DNA from: Cohnella faecalis
GTDB lineage: Bacteria > Bacillota > Bacilli > Paenibacillales > Paenibacillaceae
NCBI RefSeq assembly: GCF_003570905.1
Contig: NZ_QXJM01000023.1
Location: 62,001 to 126,000, forward strand
Reading direction: 5' to 3'
Length of the DNA: 64,000 nt
Part shown: in pieces, positions 8,521 to 17,189 of the stretch
Layout: every line of letters starts with the position of its first letter
Numbering within the stretch: the first letter of the stretch is position 1
The notes under the pieces: model-generated
The model's database searches: none
What the model was told of the DNA's origin: nothing
Seen by the model: the letters and a program-made list of their open reading frames with translations, nothing else
Position numbers and translations under genes: made by a program

Positions 8521-9570
8521 ATGAGCGAACAGGCGGTTGGAATGACACTGCCGCAAGGACTGGCCAAGCTCGTCGGTAGGGCGGACTTGACTCGCGAGGA
8601 GTCCTTCGGCATTATGACAACGATAATGCGGGGCGAAGCGACGCCGGCCCAAATCGGCGGCATCATGATTGCTTTGCGGATGAAAGGCGAGACGGTCGAC
8701 GAAATTACCGGCTTCGCGGAAGCGATGCGTTCGTTCTCCAGCCATGTGCAGACGGAAAACGCGGATCTTCTCGATACGTGCGGAACGGGCGGCTCCGGCA
8801 TTCATAAATTCAATATTTCCACCGTTTCGGCCGTGATCGCTGCGGCGGCGGGCGCCCGTGTGGCAAAGCACGGCAACCGCGCCATGTCGGGCAAAGCGGG
8901 CAGCGCGGATGTGCTGGAGGCGCTGGGCGTCAATATTAACCTAACTCCGGAGCAAGCGGGAGCTTGCTTGGAGCGTACGGGCATTTGCTTCATGTTCGCC
9001 CAACTCTATCATCCCGCCTTGAAGCATGCGGCCGCTCCGCGCCGCGAGCTGGGCGTCCGGACGATTTTCAATATGCTGGGCCCGCTCGCGAATCCGGCGA
9101 ATGCGGACCGGCAATTGATCGGACTGTATGATCGGACGATGACGGAGACGGTCGCGAACGTTCTCGGCAGACTAGGCTTGAAGCGCGCCATGGTCGTCGG
9201 CAGCCATGACGGACTCGATGAAATTAGCATTTCCGCGCCAACTCAAGTGTCCGAGATGCGGAACGGAGTCGTAACGACGTATAACATTACGCCTGAGGAG
9301 CTCGGACTCGCCAGCGTGAAGCTTGGTGAAGTCACCGGCGGAGACGCTGCGGAAAACTCGCAAATTATCCGTCGCATTCTCGGCGGAGAGAGAAGCGCGT
9401 ACCGCGACGTTGTTCTCGCTAACGCCGGCGCTTGCATCTACGTCTCCGGCCGCGCGGAATCGCTGCAGGACGGCGTACGCGTCGCCGCACAGACGATAGA
9501 CGACGGCTTGGCGCTGAACAAATTGAACGAATGGATTGCCATGACAGGAGAAGTGAGCCATGTTTCTTGA
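8521..9570 (+). CDS. trpD: Anthranilate phosphoribosyltransferase
   Basis: Couples anthranilate to PRPP, second step of tryptophan synthesis. The 349-aa protein has the PRPP-binding DTCGTGGSGIHKFNIST, the KHGNRAMSGKAGSADVLEAL segment that forms the anthranilate tunnel, and RTIFNMLGPLANPA. The start at 8521 follows GGAGGAGACGGCAA. It overlaps trpC by 11 bp. Confidence 0.97.
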   Translation: MSEQAVGMTLPQGLAKLVGRADLTREESFGIMTTIMRGEATPAQIGGIMIALRMKGETVDEITGFAEAMRSFSSHVQTENADLLDTCGTGGSGIHKFNISTVSAVIAAAAGARVAKHGNRAMSGKAGSADVLEALGVNINLTPEQAGACLERTGICFMFAQLYHPALKHAAAPRRELGVRTIFNMLGPLANPANADRQLIGLYDRTMTETVANVLGRLGLKRAMVVGSHDGLDEISISAPTQVSEMRNGVVTTYNITPEELGLASVKLGEVTGGDAAENSQIIRRILGGERSAYRDVVLANAGACIYVSGRAESLQDGVRVAAQTIDDGLALNKLNEWIAMTGEVSHVS

Positions 9571-10387
9571 TGCTATAGTCGCAACGAAGCGCGAGGAGGT
9601 AGCCGCCCTATCCCGTTCGATGAATATCGGGACGGCGGAGCGTCAAATCGCTGATATGCAGCCATGCCGCGGGTTCGAGCGGGCGATCTCGCAGCGCCTC
9701 CGTCCGGTCGGCCTCATTGCCGAAGTGAAAAAAGCGAGCCCGTCCAAAGGGCTGATCCGGCCGGACTTTCATCCCGTTTCTCTTGCGCGCGCTTATGAGG
9801 CCGCCGGAACGGATTGCATTTCGGTGCTGACGGACGTCGATTACTTTCAAGGCAGCAACGATTATTTGAAGGCTATTCGCGAAGAGGTGGCCGTACCGCT
9901 GCTTCGCAAAGATTTTACGATAGACGAGCGCCAAATTTACGAAGCGCGTCTGATCGGCGCGGACGCGATCTTGCTGATCGCGGCAATCTTGACCAAGGAG
10001 CAGCTGTCGTCGTTCTACACGCTGGCGCGCGACATCGGTCTTGACGTGCTCGTCGAGGTTCATGACCGTCCCGAGCTGGAGACAGTGCTGGACATCGGCA
10101 AAGCGACGCTTGTCGGCGTCAACAACCGGGATCTTCGCACGTTCGTGACCGATCTTCGCGTCACTGAGCAGTTGATCGGGTTAATGCCAAAAGGTGTAAC
10201 GGCTGTGAGCGAGAGCGCGATTTCGACTCCGGACGATGTAGCGTTCGTTCGCGGCGCGGGAGCTCAAGCCGTGCTCGTCGGCGAGCATTTCATGCGTCAG
10301 TCCGACGTGGCGTCAGCCGTCGAAGAGCTCCTTGGGCCTGTCGATCGTTCTCAAGAGGGCGCTGCTCAAGAGGGCGCTGCGCGATGA
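9560..10387 (+). CDS. trpC: Indole-3-glycerol phosphate synthase
   Basis: Closes the indole ring from CdRP. The 275-aa TIM barrel has the catalytic IAEVKKASPSKG, LRKDFTIDERQIYEARLIGAD split over two strands, LVEVHDR, GVNNRDLRTF and SESAI. The C-terminus is slightly long and ends in a duplicated QEGAA caused by a perfect 15-bp tandem repeat at 10351-10380. The extension does not touch the active site. It overlaps trpF as ATGA. Confidence 0.96.
   Translation: MFLDAIVATKREEVAALSRSMNIGTAERQIADMQPCRGFERAISQRLRPVGLIAEVKKASPSKGLIRPDFHPVSLARAYEAAGTDCISVLTDVDYFQGSNDYLKAIREEVAVPLLRKDFTIDERQIYEARLIGADAILLIAAILTKEQLSSFYTLARDIGLDVLVEVHDRPELETVLDIGKATLVGVNNRDLRTFVTDLRVTEQLIGLMPKGVTAVSESAISTPDDVAFVRGAGAQAVLVGEHFMRQSDVASAVEELLGPVDRSQEGAAQEGAAR
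10351..10380 (+). repeat. 15-bp tandem duplication in the trpC 3' end
   Basis: Two adjacent identical copies of TCAAGAGGGCGCTGC. The insertion is in frame and adds five residues to the non-catalytic tail of TrpC. Confidence 0.9.
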
Positions 10388-11064
10388 GCAAGAAGGCGCG
10401 GGTCAAAATATGCGGGATCAAGGAAGAGTCGACGTTAAGAGATATGGCGGAGCTGCCCGTCCACTATGTAGGCTTTATGTTCGTTGCGGCGAGCAGACGG
10501 CGAGTGACGGCCGAGCAAGCGGCCAAGCTTATTGCCGCTTCTCGCGTCGTCAACATGGCTGACGGCAATCCGCCGCTCGCAGTAGGGGTATTCGTCAATC
10601 CGACGATAAACGAGCTGAGGGACGTTCTCGCTCAAGCTCCGCTTGACGTTGTGCAGCTGCACGGAGACGAGACGCCGGCCTTTTGCCGGGAAGTGCGCGA
10701 TACGTTCGGCGTAGACGTCTGGCGGGCGCTGCCCGTCGCCGAGCCGGGCTCCTCCGACGCCGACGAATCGGGATCGGAGCGATTGGAAGCCTATAAAGGC
10801 TCCGTCAGCACGATTCTGATCGATACGGCGGGCGGAGGGACGGGGCGTACGTTCCGATGGGATCTGATTCCGTCGTATCAACGGATTGCCGACCGGCTCG
10901 GATTGAAGCTGATCGTAGCGGGCGGCTTGTCGCAGGACAACGTAGAGGAGCTTTTGGCTCTCCATACTCCCTATGGAGTCGATATATCAAGCGGCGTAGA
11001 GACGGAAGGCGCGAAGGATTCCGTCAAAATCGCCGCATTCGCAGAAAGGGTGAACCGTTCATGA
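10384..11064 (+). CDS. trpF: Phosphoribosylanthranilate isomerase
   Basis: Isomerises PRA to CdRP. The 226-aa TIM barrel has the catalytic KICGI (Cys) near the N-terminus, [31 protein letters not shown] and AGGLSQDNV, ending with [10 protein letters not shown]. The start is set by the ATGA overlap with trpC, and its stop overlaps trpB the same way. Confidence 0.96.
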   Translation: MSKKARVKICGIKEESTLRDMAELPVHYVGFMFVAASRRRVTAEQAAKLIAASRVVNMADGNPPLAVGVFVNPTINELRDVLAQAPLDVVQLHGDETPAFCREVRDTFGVDVWRALPVAEPGSSDADESGSERLEAYKGSVSTILIDTAGGGTGRTFRWDLIPSYQRIADRLGLKLIVAGGLSQDNVEELLALHTPYGVDISSGVETEGAKDSVKIAAFAERVNRS

Positions 11065-12263
11065 GTCAGACGCAAGTGCCCGATCAACACGGGAGGTTCG
11101 GAGCGTTCGGCGGCAAATACGTGCCGGAGACGCTGATGAACGCGCTAATCGAGCTGGAAGAAGCTTATAACCGATATAAAGACGACCCCGATTTTTTGGA
11201 AGAGGTTCGCTATTTGCTGAAGCAATATTCGGGCCGTCCGACTCCGCTTTACTACGCCGAACGTCTGACCGAGCATCTCGGCGGCGCGAAAATTTATTTG
11301 AAGCGCGAGGATTTGAACCATACCGGAGCGCACAAGATCAACAACACGATCGGACAAGCGGTTCTGGCAAAGCGGATGGGCAAAAAGAAAGTAATCGCCG
11401 AAACCGGAGCCGGCCAGCACGGCGTCGCCACTGCGACGGTCGCCGCTTTGATGGGGCTGGAGTGCAAGGTGTTCATGGGCGAAGAGGATACGAAGCGCCA
11501 GCAGCTTAACGTATTCCGGATGAAGCTGCTCGGCTCCGAAGTCGTTCCCGTGCTGTCCGGGACTCGAACGCTCAAGGACGCCTGCAACGAAACGCTGCGT
11601 TACTGGGTCAGCCATGTCGAAGACACCTATTATATTTTGGGCTCCGTAACAGGTCCTCACCCTTATCCGATGATGGTCCGCGACTTCCAACGCATTATCG
11701 GCCTGGAAACCCGCGATCAAATTGTCGAAGCCGAAGGCAGGCTGCCTGATGTGATCATCGCCGCCGTCGGAGGCGGAAGCAATGCCGCCGGGATGTTCCA
11801 TCCGTTCGTCGGCGACAAGAGCGTTCGCCTCATCGGCGTTGAAGCGGCCGGACGCGGAGTCGATACGGACGAGCATGCGGCAACGATGAGCAAAGGCCGG
11901 CCGGGCGTATTCCAAGGCTCGCTCAGCTACGTTCTTCAAGACGAGGGAGGCCAGGTGCTGCCGGCTCACTCGATTTCCGCCGGTCTCGACTATCCGGGCA
12001 TCGGACCGGAGCACGCGTATTGGAAAGATTCGGAGCGAGCCGAGTACGCGCCGATCACGGACGCAGAAGCGCTTGAGGCGCTTAAGCTTCTTTCGCGCAA
12101 GGAAGGAATCATTCCGGCGCTGGAATCCGCGCACGCGGTCGCCCACGCGCTCAAGGTCGCGCCTTCTTTGAGCAAAGACAAGATTATCGTCATCAATTTG
12201 TCGGGACGCGGAGACAAAGACGTCGAATCTATATTGAGCTATGAAGCGGAGGGGAAGCTATGA
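11061..12263 (+). CDS. trpB: Tryptophan synthase beta chain
   Basis: Makes L-tryptophan from indole and serine with PLP. The 400-aa protein has the N-terminal [15 protein letters not shown], the PLP lysine in [12 protein letters not shown], the [15 protein letters not shown] substrate loop, the phosphate-binding [10 protein letters not shown] and the C-terminal [10 protein letters not shown]. The start at 11061 is set by the ATGA overlap with trpF; the frame is open further upstream only inside trpF. Its active-site partner TrpA is frameshifted in this sequence. Confidence 0.97.
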   Translation: MSQTQVPDQHGRFGAFGGKYVPETLMNALIELEEAYNRYKDDPDFLEEVRYLLKQYSGRPTPLYYAERLTEHLGGAKIYLKREDLNHTGAHKINNTIGQAVLAKRMGKKKVIAETGAGQHGVATATVAALMGLECKVFMGEEDTKRQQLNVFRMKLLGSEVVPVLSGTRTLKDACNETLRYWVSHVEDTYYILGSVTGPHPYPMMVRDFQRIIGLETRDQIVEAEGRLPDVIIAAVGGGSNAAGMFHPFVGDKSVRLIGVEAAGRGVDTDEHAATMSKGRPGVFQGSLSYVLQDEGGQVLPAHSISAGLDYPGIGPEHAYWKDSERAEYAPITDAEALEALKLLSRKEGIIPALESAHAVAHALKVAPSLSKDKIIVINLSGRGDKDVESILSYEAEGKL

Positions 12264-13095
12264 GTGCGATTACGTCCCCGAACGCCATCGACAAGGTGTT
12301 CGCCGATTTGAAAGCGAGCGGCGAGACCGCGTTAATTCCGTTCATGACGATGGGAGACCCGGACTTGGAGACGTCCGTCTCTCTCGTGCAGGCAGCCGAA
12401 GCGGCAGGAGCCCATATGATCGAGCTGGGCGTTCCGTATTCCGACCCGCTTGCCGACGGCCCGTCATTCAGCGCGCTTCCGAACGCGCTTTGAAAAACAA
12501 AATCAGCCTGGTCGACTGCATGTCCGTCGCTTCCAAGGCTCGCAGTCTTGGAGTGAAAATTCCATTCATTCTATTCACGTACTACAACCCGGCATTGCAG
12601 CTCGGGCTTGATCGGTTTTTCTCGCTGTTGCAGGAACACGGCTTCAGCGGAGTCATTATTCCGGATTTGCCGATGGAAGAGGACGAAGAGGTGCTCGTCA
12701 GAGCGGAAAAGTCCGGCATTCACTTGATTCCGCTTGTCGCTCCAACATCGGACGCGCGAGTAGAGAAGATCGCGGCAAGAGCGAGCGGCTTTGTCTACTG
12801 CGTATCGTCTCTTGGCGTAACCGGCGTTCGTTCCTCGTTCCACGAAGGCATCGAAAAGTTTTTGCGTACGGTTCGCGATGCGGCCAGCGTGCCGATCTGC
12901 GTAGGCTTCGGCATCTCGTCCCGCGAGCAGGCGGAGCAGCTGTCCGGCCAATGCGACGGCGTTATCGTCGGCAGCGCGATCGTCCGAAAAGTCGAGGAGG
13001 AGCTTCCTCAGCTTTGTTCCGAGAATGCGGGCGAGCGTGAGCGAGGCATCGCGGCGGTGCAGCAATTTATAGCCGATTTGAAGCCCCGTGCCTAG
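12260..13095 (+). pseudogene. trpA: Tryptophan synthase alpha chain, one-base frameshift
   Basis: TrpA cleaves indole-3-glycerol phosphate and passes indole to TrpB. The frame from 12260 reads correctly to LGVPYSDPLADGP, then leaves the family and stops at 12493. The rest of TrpA (VIQRASERALKN through PRA) continues in another frame to 13095. Adding one G in CCCGTCATT at about 12463, giving CCCGGTCATT, restores a normal 278-aa protein with both catalytic acidic residues (Glu in MIELGVPYSDP and the Asp of that segment). All downstream motifs are intact, so this is either a very recent mutation or, more likely, a sequence error. Confidence 0.85.
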
Positions 13096-13161
13096 CGATT
13101 GCCATTTTTAATCTGTACACAGCCATTTCCTTATGTCACAATATAAGATACCTTTCGATAG

Positions 13162-13184
13162 CGGAGCGCCATGCGCTCCGTTTT
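13162..13184 (+). terminator. Terminator after trpA
   Basis: CGGAGCGC and GCGCTCCG pair perfectly (8 bp) around a CAT loop, followed by TTTTC. It lies between trpA and hisC. The short T tract may let part of the transcription continue. Confidence 0.5.
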
Positions 13185-13229
13185 CGACGATCATTCGGGT
13201 CAACGAAGTCATTAGGAGGTTAATCGTTT

Positions 13230-14327
13230 ATGCAGCCGAAACCGAATATTGTGGGCTTGCCCGTGTATCAGCCGGGCAAACCCGTCGATGATGTGAAGAG
13301 AGAGCTCGGCTTGTCCGAGGTCATTAAGCTAGCTTCCAACGAGAATCCTTTCGGATGTTCTCCGAAGGCGAAAGAAGCAATCGTTAGAGAGCTTGATAAC
13401 GTCAGCATTTATCCGGACGGAGCTGCCGTGGAATTGACGGCCGCAATCGCTTCGTACCATGGGGTTAACACGGATCAGATTATTTTTGGCATGGGCTCCG
13501 ATGAAATCATTATGATGATCGCCCGCGCGTTCCTGCTTCCGGGAGACGAGACGATTATGGCGGACTTGACCTTCCCGCAATATAAGCATAACTGCGTCAT
13601 CGAGAATGCCGTAATCGTCGAAGTCCCCCTCAAGAAGGGCACGCACGATTTGTTCGGCATGGCTCAGCGCGTTACTTCCAAGACCAAGGTTATTTGGGTA
13701 TGCAATCCGAATAACCCTACAGGAACGATTGTCACGGCGGACGAGGTGGAATGGTTCCTATCCAACGTTCCTCCGCACGTTTTAGTCGTGCTTGACGAAG
13801 CTTATTGCGAATATATCGACGACTCGTCCTACCCTAACGGTCTGAAGCTGTTGGAAAAATATCCGAACGTCGTCCTGCTCCGCACATTCTCGAAAATTTA
13901 CGGTCTCGCATCGCTTCGCATAGGGTACGGAATAGGGCGTCCCGATGTGATCAGGTTCATCAACCAGGTGCGCGAGCCGTTCAATACGAGCCGTTTCGGC
14001 CAAGCGGCCGCGCTGGCGTCTCTCGCAGACGAATCGTTCGTTGCCGATTGCCGCAATGCCAACCGGGAAGGTCTCGCGCAGCTTCGTTCGGCGTTCGAGC
14101 GCCTTGGCTTGGAAGCTTTCCCGGCTTACGGCAACTTCATTATGGTTGACGTGAAGCGTCCGGCGCAGGAAGTGTTCGATAGTTTGCTTCGCAAGGGTGT
14201 CATTGTGCGAGGCGGCTTTAAGCTGACGCCGACTCATCTTCGGATCACGGTTGGCAGCCGCGAAGAGAACGACAAAGTGATTGCTGCGCTCGAAGCGGCG
14301 CTGCAAGAAATCGCGGTAAAGGTGTGA
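13230..14327 (+). CDS. hisC: Histidinol-phosphate aminotransferase (HisC)
   Basis: PLP aminotransferase of histidine synthesis. In bacilli with this gene order it also transaminates prephenate or phenylpyruvate-type acids in Tyr and Phe synthesis. The 365-aa class I/II enzyme has NENPFGCSPKA, the GSDEIIMMI segment, NPNNPTGTIV, DEAYCEY and the PLP lysine in RTFSKIYGLASLRIGYG. The start at 13230 follows a strong TAGGAGGTTAAT site. Its place between trp and tyrA fits the dual role (inference from B. subtilis). Confidence 0.95.
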   Translation: MQPKPNIVGLPVYQPGKPVDDVKRELGLSEVIKLASNENPFGCSPKAKEAIVRELDNVSIYPDGAAVELTAAIASYHGVNTDQIIFGMGSDEIIMMIARAFLLPGDETIMADLTFPQYKHNCVIENAVIVEVPLKKGTHDLFGMAQRVTSKTKVIWVCNPNNPTGTIVTADEVEWFLSNVPPHVLVVLDEAYCEYIDDSSYPNGLKLLEKYPNVVLLRTFSKIYGLASLRIGYGIGRPDVIRFINQVREPFNTSRFGQAAALASLADESFVADCRNANREGLAQLRSAFERLGLEAFPAYGNFIMVDVKRPAQEVFDSLLRKGVIVRGGFKLTPTHLRITVGSREENDKVIAALEAALQEIAVKV

Positions 14328-14331
14328 CGGA

Positions 14332-15471
14332 ATGAGCGGAGATTTTAGCGACTTTACATTCGAACAGAGCGAGGGAACGAAGATCAAGATCGCGATTTTT
14401 GGCGTTGGCTTGATCGGCGGCTCGCTCGCCCTGTGCTTCAAAGGAAATCCGGGGTTTCATGTCGTCGGCCATTCGGTCAACCCGGCTTCTATCGACAAAT
14501 ACATCGCATCCGGCGTCGTCGACGAAGCGACGACATCGTTGGCGGACGCGGCTGCGGACGCGGATTTTCTGTTTCTGTGCGTCCCGGTCGGACGTCTTTC
14601 CGACTATGTGGAAGAGCTGTCGCGGCTGTCGCTCAAGCCAGGCTGCATCATTACCGACGTCGGCAGCACAAAAGCGTCGGTCGTCCGCCATGCCGACAAG
14701 CTGGCGCTGCAGGGCGCCGTCTTCATCGGAGGACATCCGATGGCAGGCAAGGAGCGTTCGGGCGTGGAAGCGGCTGATGTCCATCTGTTCGAAAATGCCT
14801 ATTATGTTCTTACTCCAACCGAAGCGACTCCGGCAGAAGCTCTAGCCAGACTTGAGGAGCTGCTTCATTGGACGCGGGCTCATATCGTGAAGACGGACGC
14901 CGTTCTTCACGACGACGTCGTCGGGGCGATCAGCCATCTGCCGCACGTCATCGCCGTTGCGCTTGTCAACCAAATTGCGGGCTACAACGAAGAGAACGGC
15001 TTGTACGCCAGTCTGGCGGCGGGCGGCTTCCGCGACATTACGCGAATTGCTTCCAGCGAGCCGGTTATTTGGCGTGACATCTTGCTTAACAATCGCGATG
15101 TGCTGCTGAAGCTTCTTGGAGATTGGAAGGAAGAAACCGATAAATTCGTAGATTTGCTTGAACGGTCGGACGGAGAAGGAATAGCGGAGCAGTTCCGTGC
15201 GGCGGGAGAGTTTCGGAACAGCCTGCCGGAGCGGCGCAAAGGCTTGATCGCCTCTTTGTTCGAATGCTACGTCAATGTGCCGGATCATCCGGGCATCGTT
15301 GGCGGCATTGCGACCGAGCTTGGACAAGCCCGAATCAACTTGAGCAATCTTCATATAATCGAAAGCCGCGAAGACGTGCCGGGAGTGCTTAGGCTGTCGT
15401 TCCGCAACGAAGCCGCTTTGGAGCAAGCCGTCGCTTTGTTGAAATCACTTGGCTACGACGTCCATTTCTAA
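14332..15471 (+). CDS. tyrA: Prephenate dehydrogenase with C-terminal ACT domain
   Basis: Oxidatively decarboxylates prephenate to 4-hydroxyphenylpyruvate. The 379-aa protein has an N-terminal NAD-binding fold (GVGLIGGSLAL at about residues 22-32, ITDVGSTKASVV, IGGHPMAGKERSG), a helical dimer domain and a C-terminal ACT domain (about 305-379, starting YVNVPDHPGIVGGIA) expected to sense tyrosine. It starts 4 bp after hisC. Its stop codon lies inside the loop of a strong terminator, so this is the end of the aro-trp-his-tyr transcript. Confidence 0.95.
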   Translation: MSGDFSDFTFEQSEGTKIKIAIFGVGLIGGSLALCFKGNPGFHVVGHSVNPASIDKYIASGVVDEATTSLADAAADADFLFLCVPVGRLSDYVEELSRLSLKPGCIITDVGSTKASVVRHADKLALQGAVFIGGHPMAGKERSGVEAADVHLFENAYYVLTPTEATPAEALARLEELLHWTRAHIVKTDAVLHDDVVGAISHLPHVIAVALVNQIAGYNEENGLYASLAAGGFRDITRIASSEPVIWRDILLNNRDVLLKLLGDWKEETDKFVDLLERSDGEGIAEQFRAAGEFRNSLPERRKGLIASLFECYVNVPDHPGIVGGIATELGQARINLSNLHIIESREDVPGVLRLSFRNEAALEQAVALLKSLGYDVHF

Positions 15472-15493
15472 TGAAATGGGCGTTTCTTTTTTT
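15459..15493 (+). terminator. Terminator of the aro/trp/tyr supraoperon
   Basis: CGTCCATTTC and GAAATGGGCG form a 10-bp stem with a TAAT loop that contains the tyrA stop codon, followed by TTTCTTTTTTT. Confidence 0.85.
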
Positions 15494-15639
15494 ATATAGG
15501 AATTCATTTCTGCACCATTATCCCTTTCGTTCAGAAAAAGAAGGTGCGAGCAAGCAAGCCAGGGGCAAGGTGCGAGAACGACCGCGTTTATAGCAGATGG
15601 AGCAGCGCTCTCTGTATCGTTAAAGCCGGGCAGTAGCCG

Positions 15640-16365
15640 ATGGGCGTGCAACAATAGTACGCGATCCCACTGATTGGGCGAAATAGCGGCGCTGGCGGGG
15701 GAACGATGGTATGATGTCCCACTGATTAGCGCAATAGCGGCAATGGCGTGCAACAATGGTACGTGCTCCCACTGATCGGGCGGAATAGCGGCAATGGCGT
15801 GCAGCAATGGTACACAGTCCCACTGATAGGGCGGAATAGCGGCAATGGCGGGGCAACAATGGTACGTAGTCCCACTGATCTGCGGAATGTGGAGATGGCA
15901 GAGTAACAAATGGTACGTGGTCCCACTGATTGGACGGAATAGCGGCAACGGCGTGCAACAATGGTACGTAGTCCCACTGATTGGGCGGAATAGCGGCGCT
16001 GGCGGGGGTACGACGGTATGAAGTCCCACTGATTGGGCGGAATAGCGGTAATGGCGTGCAACAATGGTACGGGCTCCCACTGATCGGGCGGAATAGCGGC
16101 AAAGGCGTGCAACAATGGTACGTAGTCCCACTGATCGGCGGAATAGCGGCGCTGGCGGGGGAACGATGGTATGAAGTCCCACTGATTGGGCGGAATAGCG
16201 GCAACGGCGTGCAGCAATGGTACGTAGTCCCACTGATTGGGATGAATGGCGGCGCTGGCGGGGCAACAATGGTACGATGTCCCACTGACTGGGCGGAATG
16301 GTTGCGATGGCGGGGGAACAAAGGTACGCAGTCCCACTGATCAGCGCAATAGCGGCATTTTTGAA
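15640..16365. repeat. Tandem array 1: about 13 units of 50-52 bp
   Basis: TCCCACTGAT (one copy TCCCACTGAC) recurs at 15665, 15717, 15767, 15818, 15870, 15921, 15972, 16024, 16075, 16126, 16177, 16228, 16280 and 16332. Spacing is 52, 50, 51, 52, 51, 51, 52, 51, 51, 51, 51, 52 and 52 bp. Each unit continues TGGGCGGAATAGCGGC, then one of two variants (AATGGCGTGCAACAATGG or GCTGGCGGGGGAACGATGG), then TACGTAG. Partial units flank the array. Because unit length is not fixed at a multiple of 3, no reading frame is kept along the array and coding is unlikely. The whole unit repeats, so there are no unique spacers as in CRISPR. Confidence 0.95.
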
Positions 16366-16429
16366 TGGAGTAGGTGGAACCCCTCCCTATATTCCCTATA
16401 GGCGGGCGAATTCGAATTGGAGCGGCAAG

Positions 16430-16498
16430 GTCGTTTTGCGGGAGAAGTTTAGCTCGGAAAAATCGGGCTATCGCCCTTCGCTCGTTCGCAAAAACGAC
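16430..16498. repeat. Inverted-repeat element beside array 1
   Basis: GTCGTTTTGCG (16430-16440) faces CGCAAAAACGAC (16487-16498), complementary apart from one extra A/T. A smaller hairpin, GGGC-TATC-GCCC (16465-16476), lies inside. There is no T tract after either arm, so it is not a plain terminator. The form suits a small dispersed non-coding element, but I cannot test whether other copies exist. Confidence 0.55.
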
Positions 16499-16540
16499 GC
16501 TCTGTCTGAATGGCAACGGATACGCAACGTGTTTGACGGC

Positions 16541-16566
16541 AAAAAAAAAACCGCCCTCACGGGCGG
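16541..16566 (-). terminator. Terminator of the candidate small RNA
   Basis: On the minus strand CCGCCC and GGGCGG pair around GTGA, followed by ten T (A tract at 16541-16550 on the plus strand). No protein gene ends here, which points to the short transcript started at about 16614. Confidence 0.9.
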
Positions 16567-16614
16567 CTGCACAGAGTGCAAGGATTGGATAGGAGTGGAG
16601 AGAAACCATACTGT
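16541..16614 (-). ncRNA. Candidate CcpA-controlled small RNA, about 74 nt
   Basis: A complete short transcription unit on the minus strand: consensus promoter at 16621-16649, predicted start at the A at 16614, and a strong terminator ending near 16541. The 5' half has a single-stranded pyrimidine-rich stretch UCUCUCCACUCCUAUCC, which can pair with AGGAG-type ribosome sites. A small hairpin follows (UGCAC-UCU-GUGCA, 16568-16580), then the terminator stem. An AUG at 16609 opens a frame, but it is only 5 nt from the start, has no ribosome site and runs into array 1. The layout resembles C-rich-seed sRNAs such as FsrA or LhrC; I do not recognise the sequence itself. Confidence 0.78.
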
Positions 16615-16620
16615 ACTTTT

Positions 16621-16649
16621 ATTATATGTATCCGTTTACATTTTGTCAA
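16621..16649 (-). promoter_or_regulatory. Consensus sigma-A promoter of the candidate sRNA
   Basis: Read on the minus strand: TTGACA (16649-16644), a 17-bp spacer and TATAAT (16626-16621). Both hexamers and the spacing are perfect. Confidence 0.9.
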
Positions 16650-16662
16650 TAAGCGTTTACAT
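16626..16662 (-). promoter_or_regulatory. CcpA cre site and second half-site over the sRNA promoter
   Basis: ATGTAAACGGATACAT (minus strand, 16641-16626) fits every position of the cre consensus WTGNAANCGNWWNCAW and fills the promoter spacer. A second ATGTAAACG (16662-16654) lies 21 bp upstream, two helical turns away, and continues CTTATTG, so only its left half fits. Placement between -35 and -10 predicts repression by CcpA when preferred sugars are present. Confidence 0.75.
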
Positions 16663-17189
16663 TTTATTTTGATGACGCTTTCATCGTCAAATAACCCCAA
16701 ATTCACGCCGATATCGCTTTTGATAAAAGCCGGCAACCGCGTCTTATCGCCTAACGATAAACGGTGTCGCGTTTTTGGCAACTTTACGGGTACGGTCATG
16801 CATGACGCATTTCCGATAGGTGCTGCCGCTTGCCCGCTCGCAACATGATTTAAGCGCTTACGAACAGGTTATATAGCGTTGACGGCTACATAATGCGATG
16901 CACCAATGGCAAGGAAGGAAATAAAATAAGCAGGCCGGTGTATATTAGGCTATAAGTTTCCTCTACCGAAAGGAAAAGCCAGCATATTCCCGTTTTTACC
17001 TGTTCAATTTGAGAAATTTTTAAAGTATTGGTCTTTGCTAATGTGTTACAATACGAGGTGTATTTTGTAAAATACTGCCTTCCTGAATGAAACGCGCAGC
17101 AGATGGCGCAACTTTTTCGTTTTATGCCGGTATAAGAGGTTAGATCCGGCTGCGAACGTTCACCCTGAAGCGGGGGGAGGGTCGCGGGA
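16663..17189. other. Gene-poor leader of the sigma/anti-sigma operon
   Basis: I see no convincing gene here; the short frames on both strands lack ribosome sites. Near the right end TGTTACAAT (TACAAT at 17047-17052) is an extended -10 without a clear -35. It is followed directly by an inverted repeat. A GGGGGGAGGG ribosome site then precedes the sigma gene at 17190. Confidence 0.5.
17060..17075. promoter_or_regulatory. Inverted repeat downstream of a -10 box (possible operator)
   Basis: GTATTTT and AAAATAC flank a 2-bp centre, starting 8 bp after the extended -10 TACAAT at 17047-17052. This is where a repressor would block the sigma operon. The regulator is unknown. Confidence 0.4.

Noticed and set aside
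15640..16365. CRISPR array
   Set aside because: The entire 51-bp unit is repeated with no unique spacers, and no cas gene is in the window.
15620..16609. Minus-strand 329-codon frame through array 1
   Set aside because: It starts 5 nt after the predicted sRNA start without a ribosome site, crosses a strong terminator and then runs through frame-shifting repeats.
16557..16799. Minus-strand 80-codon frame over the sRNA promoter
   Set aside because: It overlaps a consensus promoter and terminator, has no ribosome site and matches no family I know.
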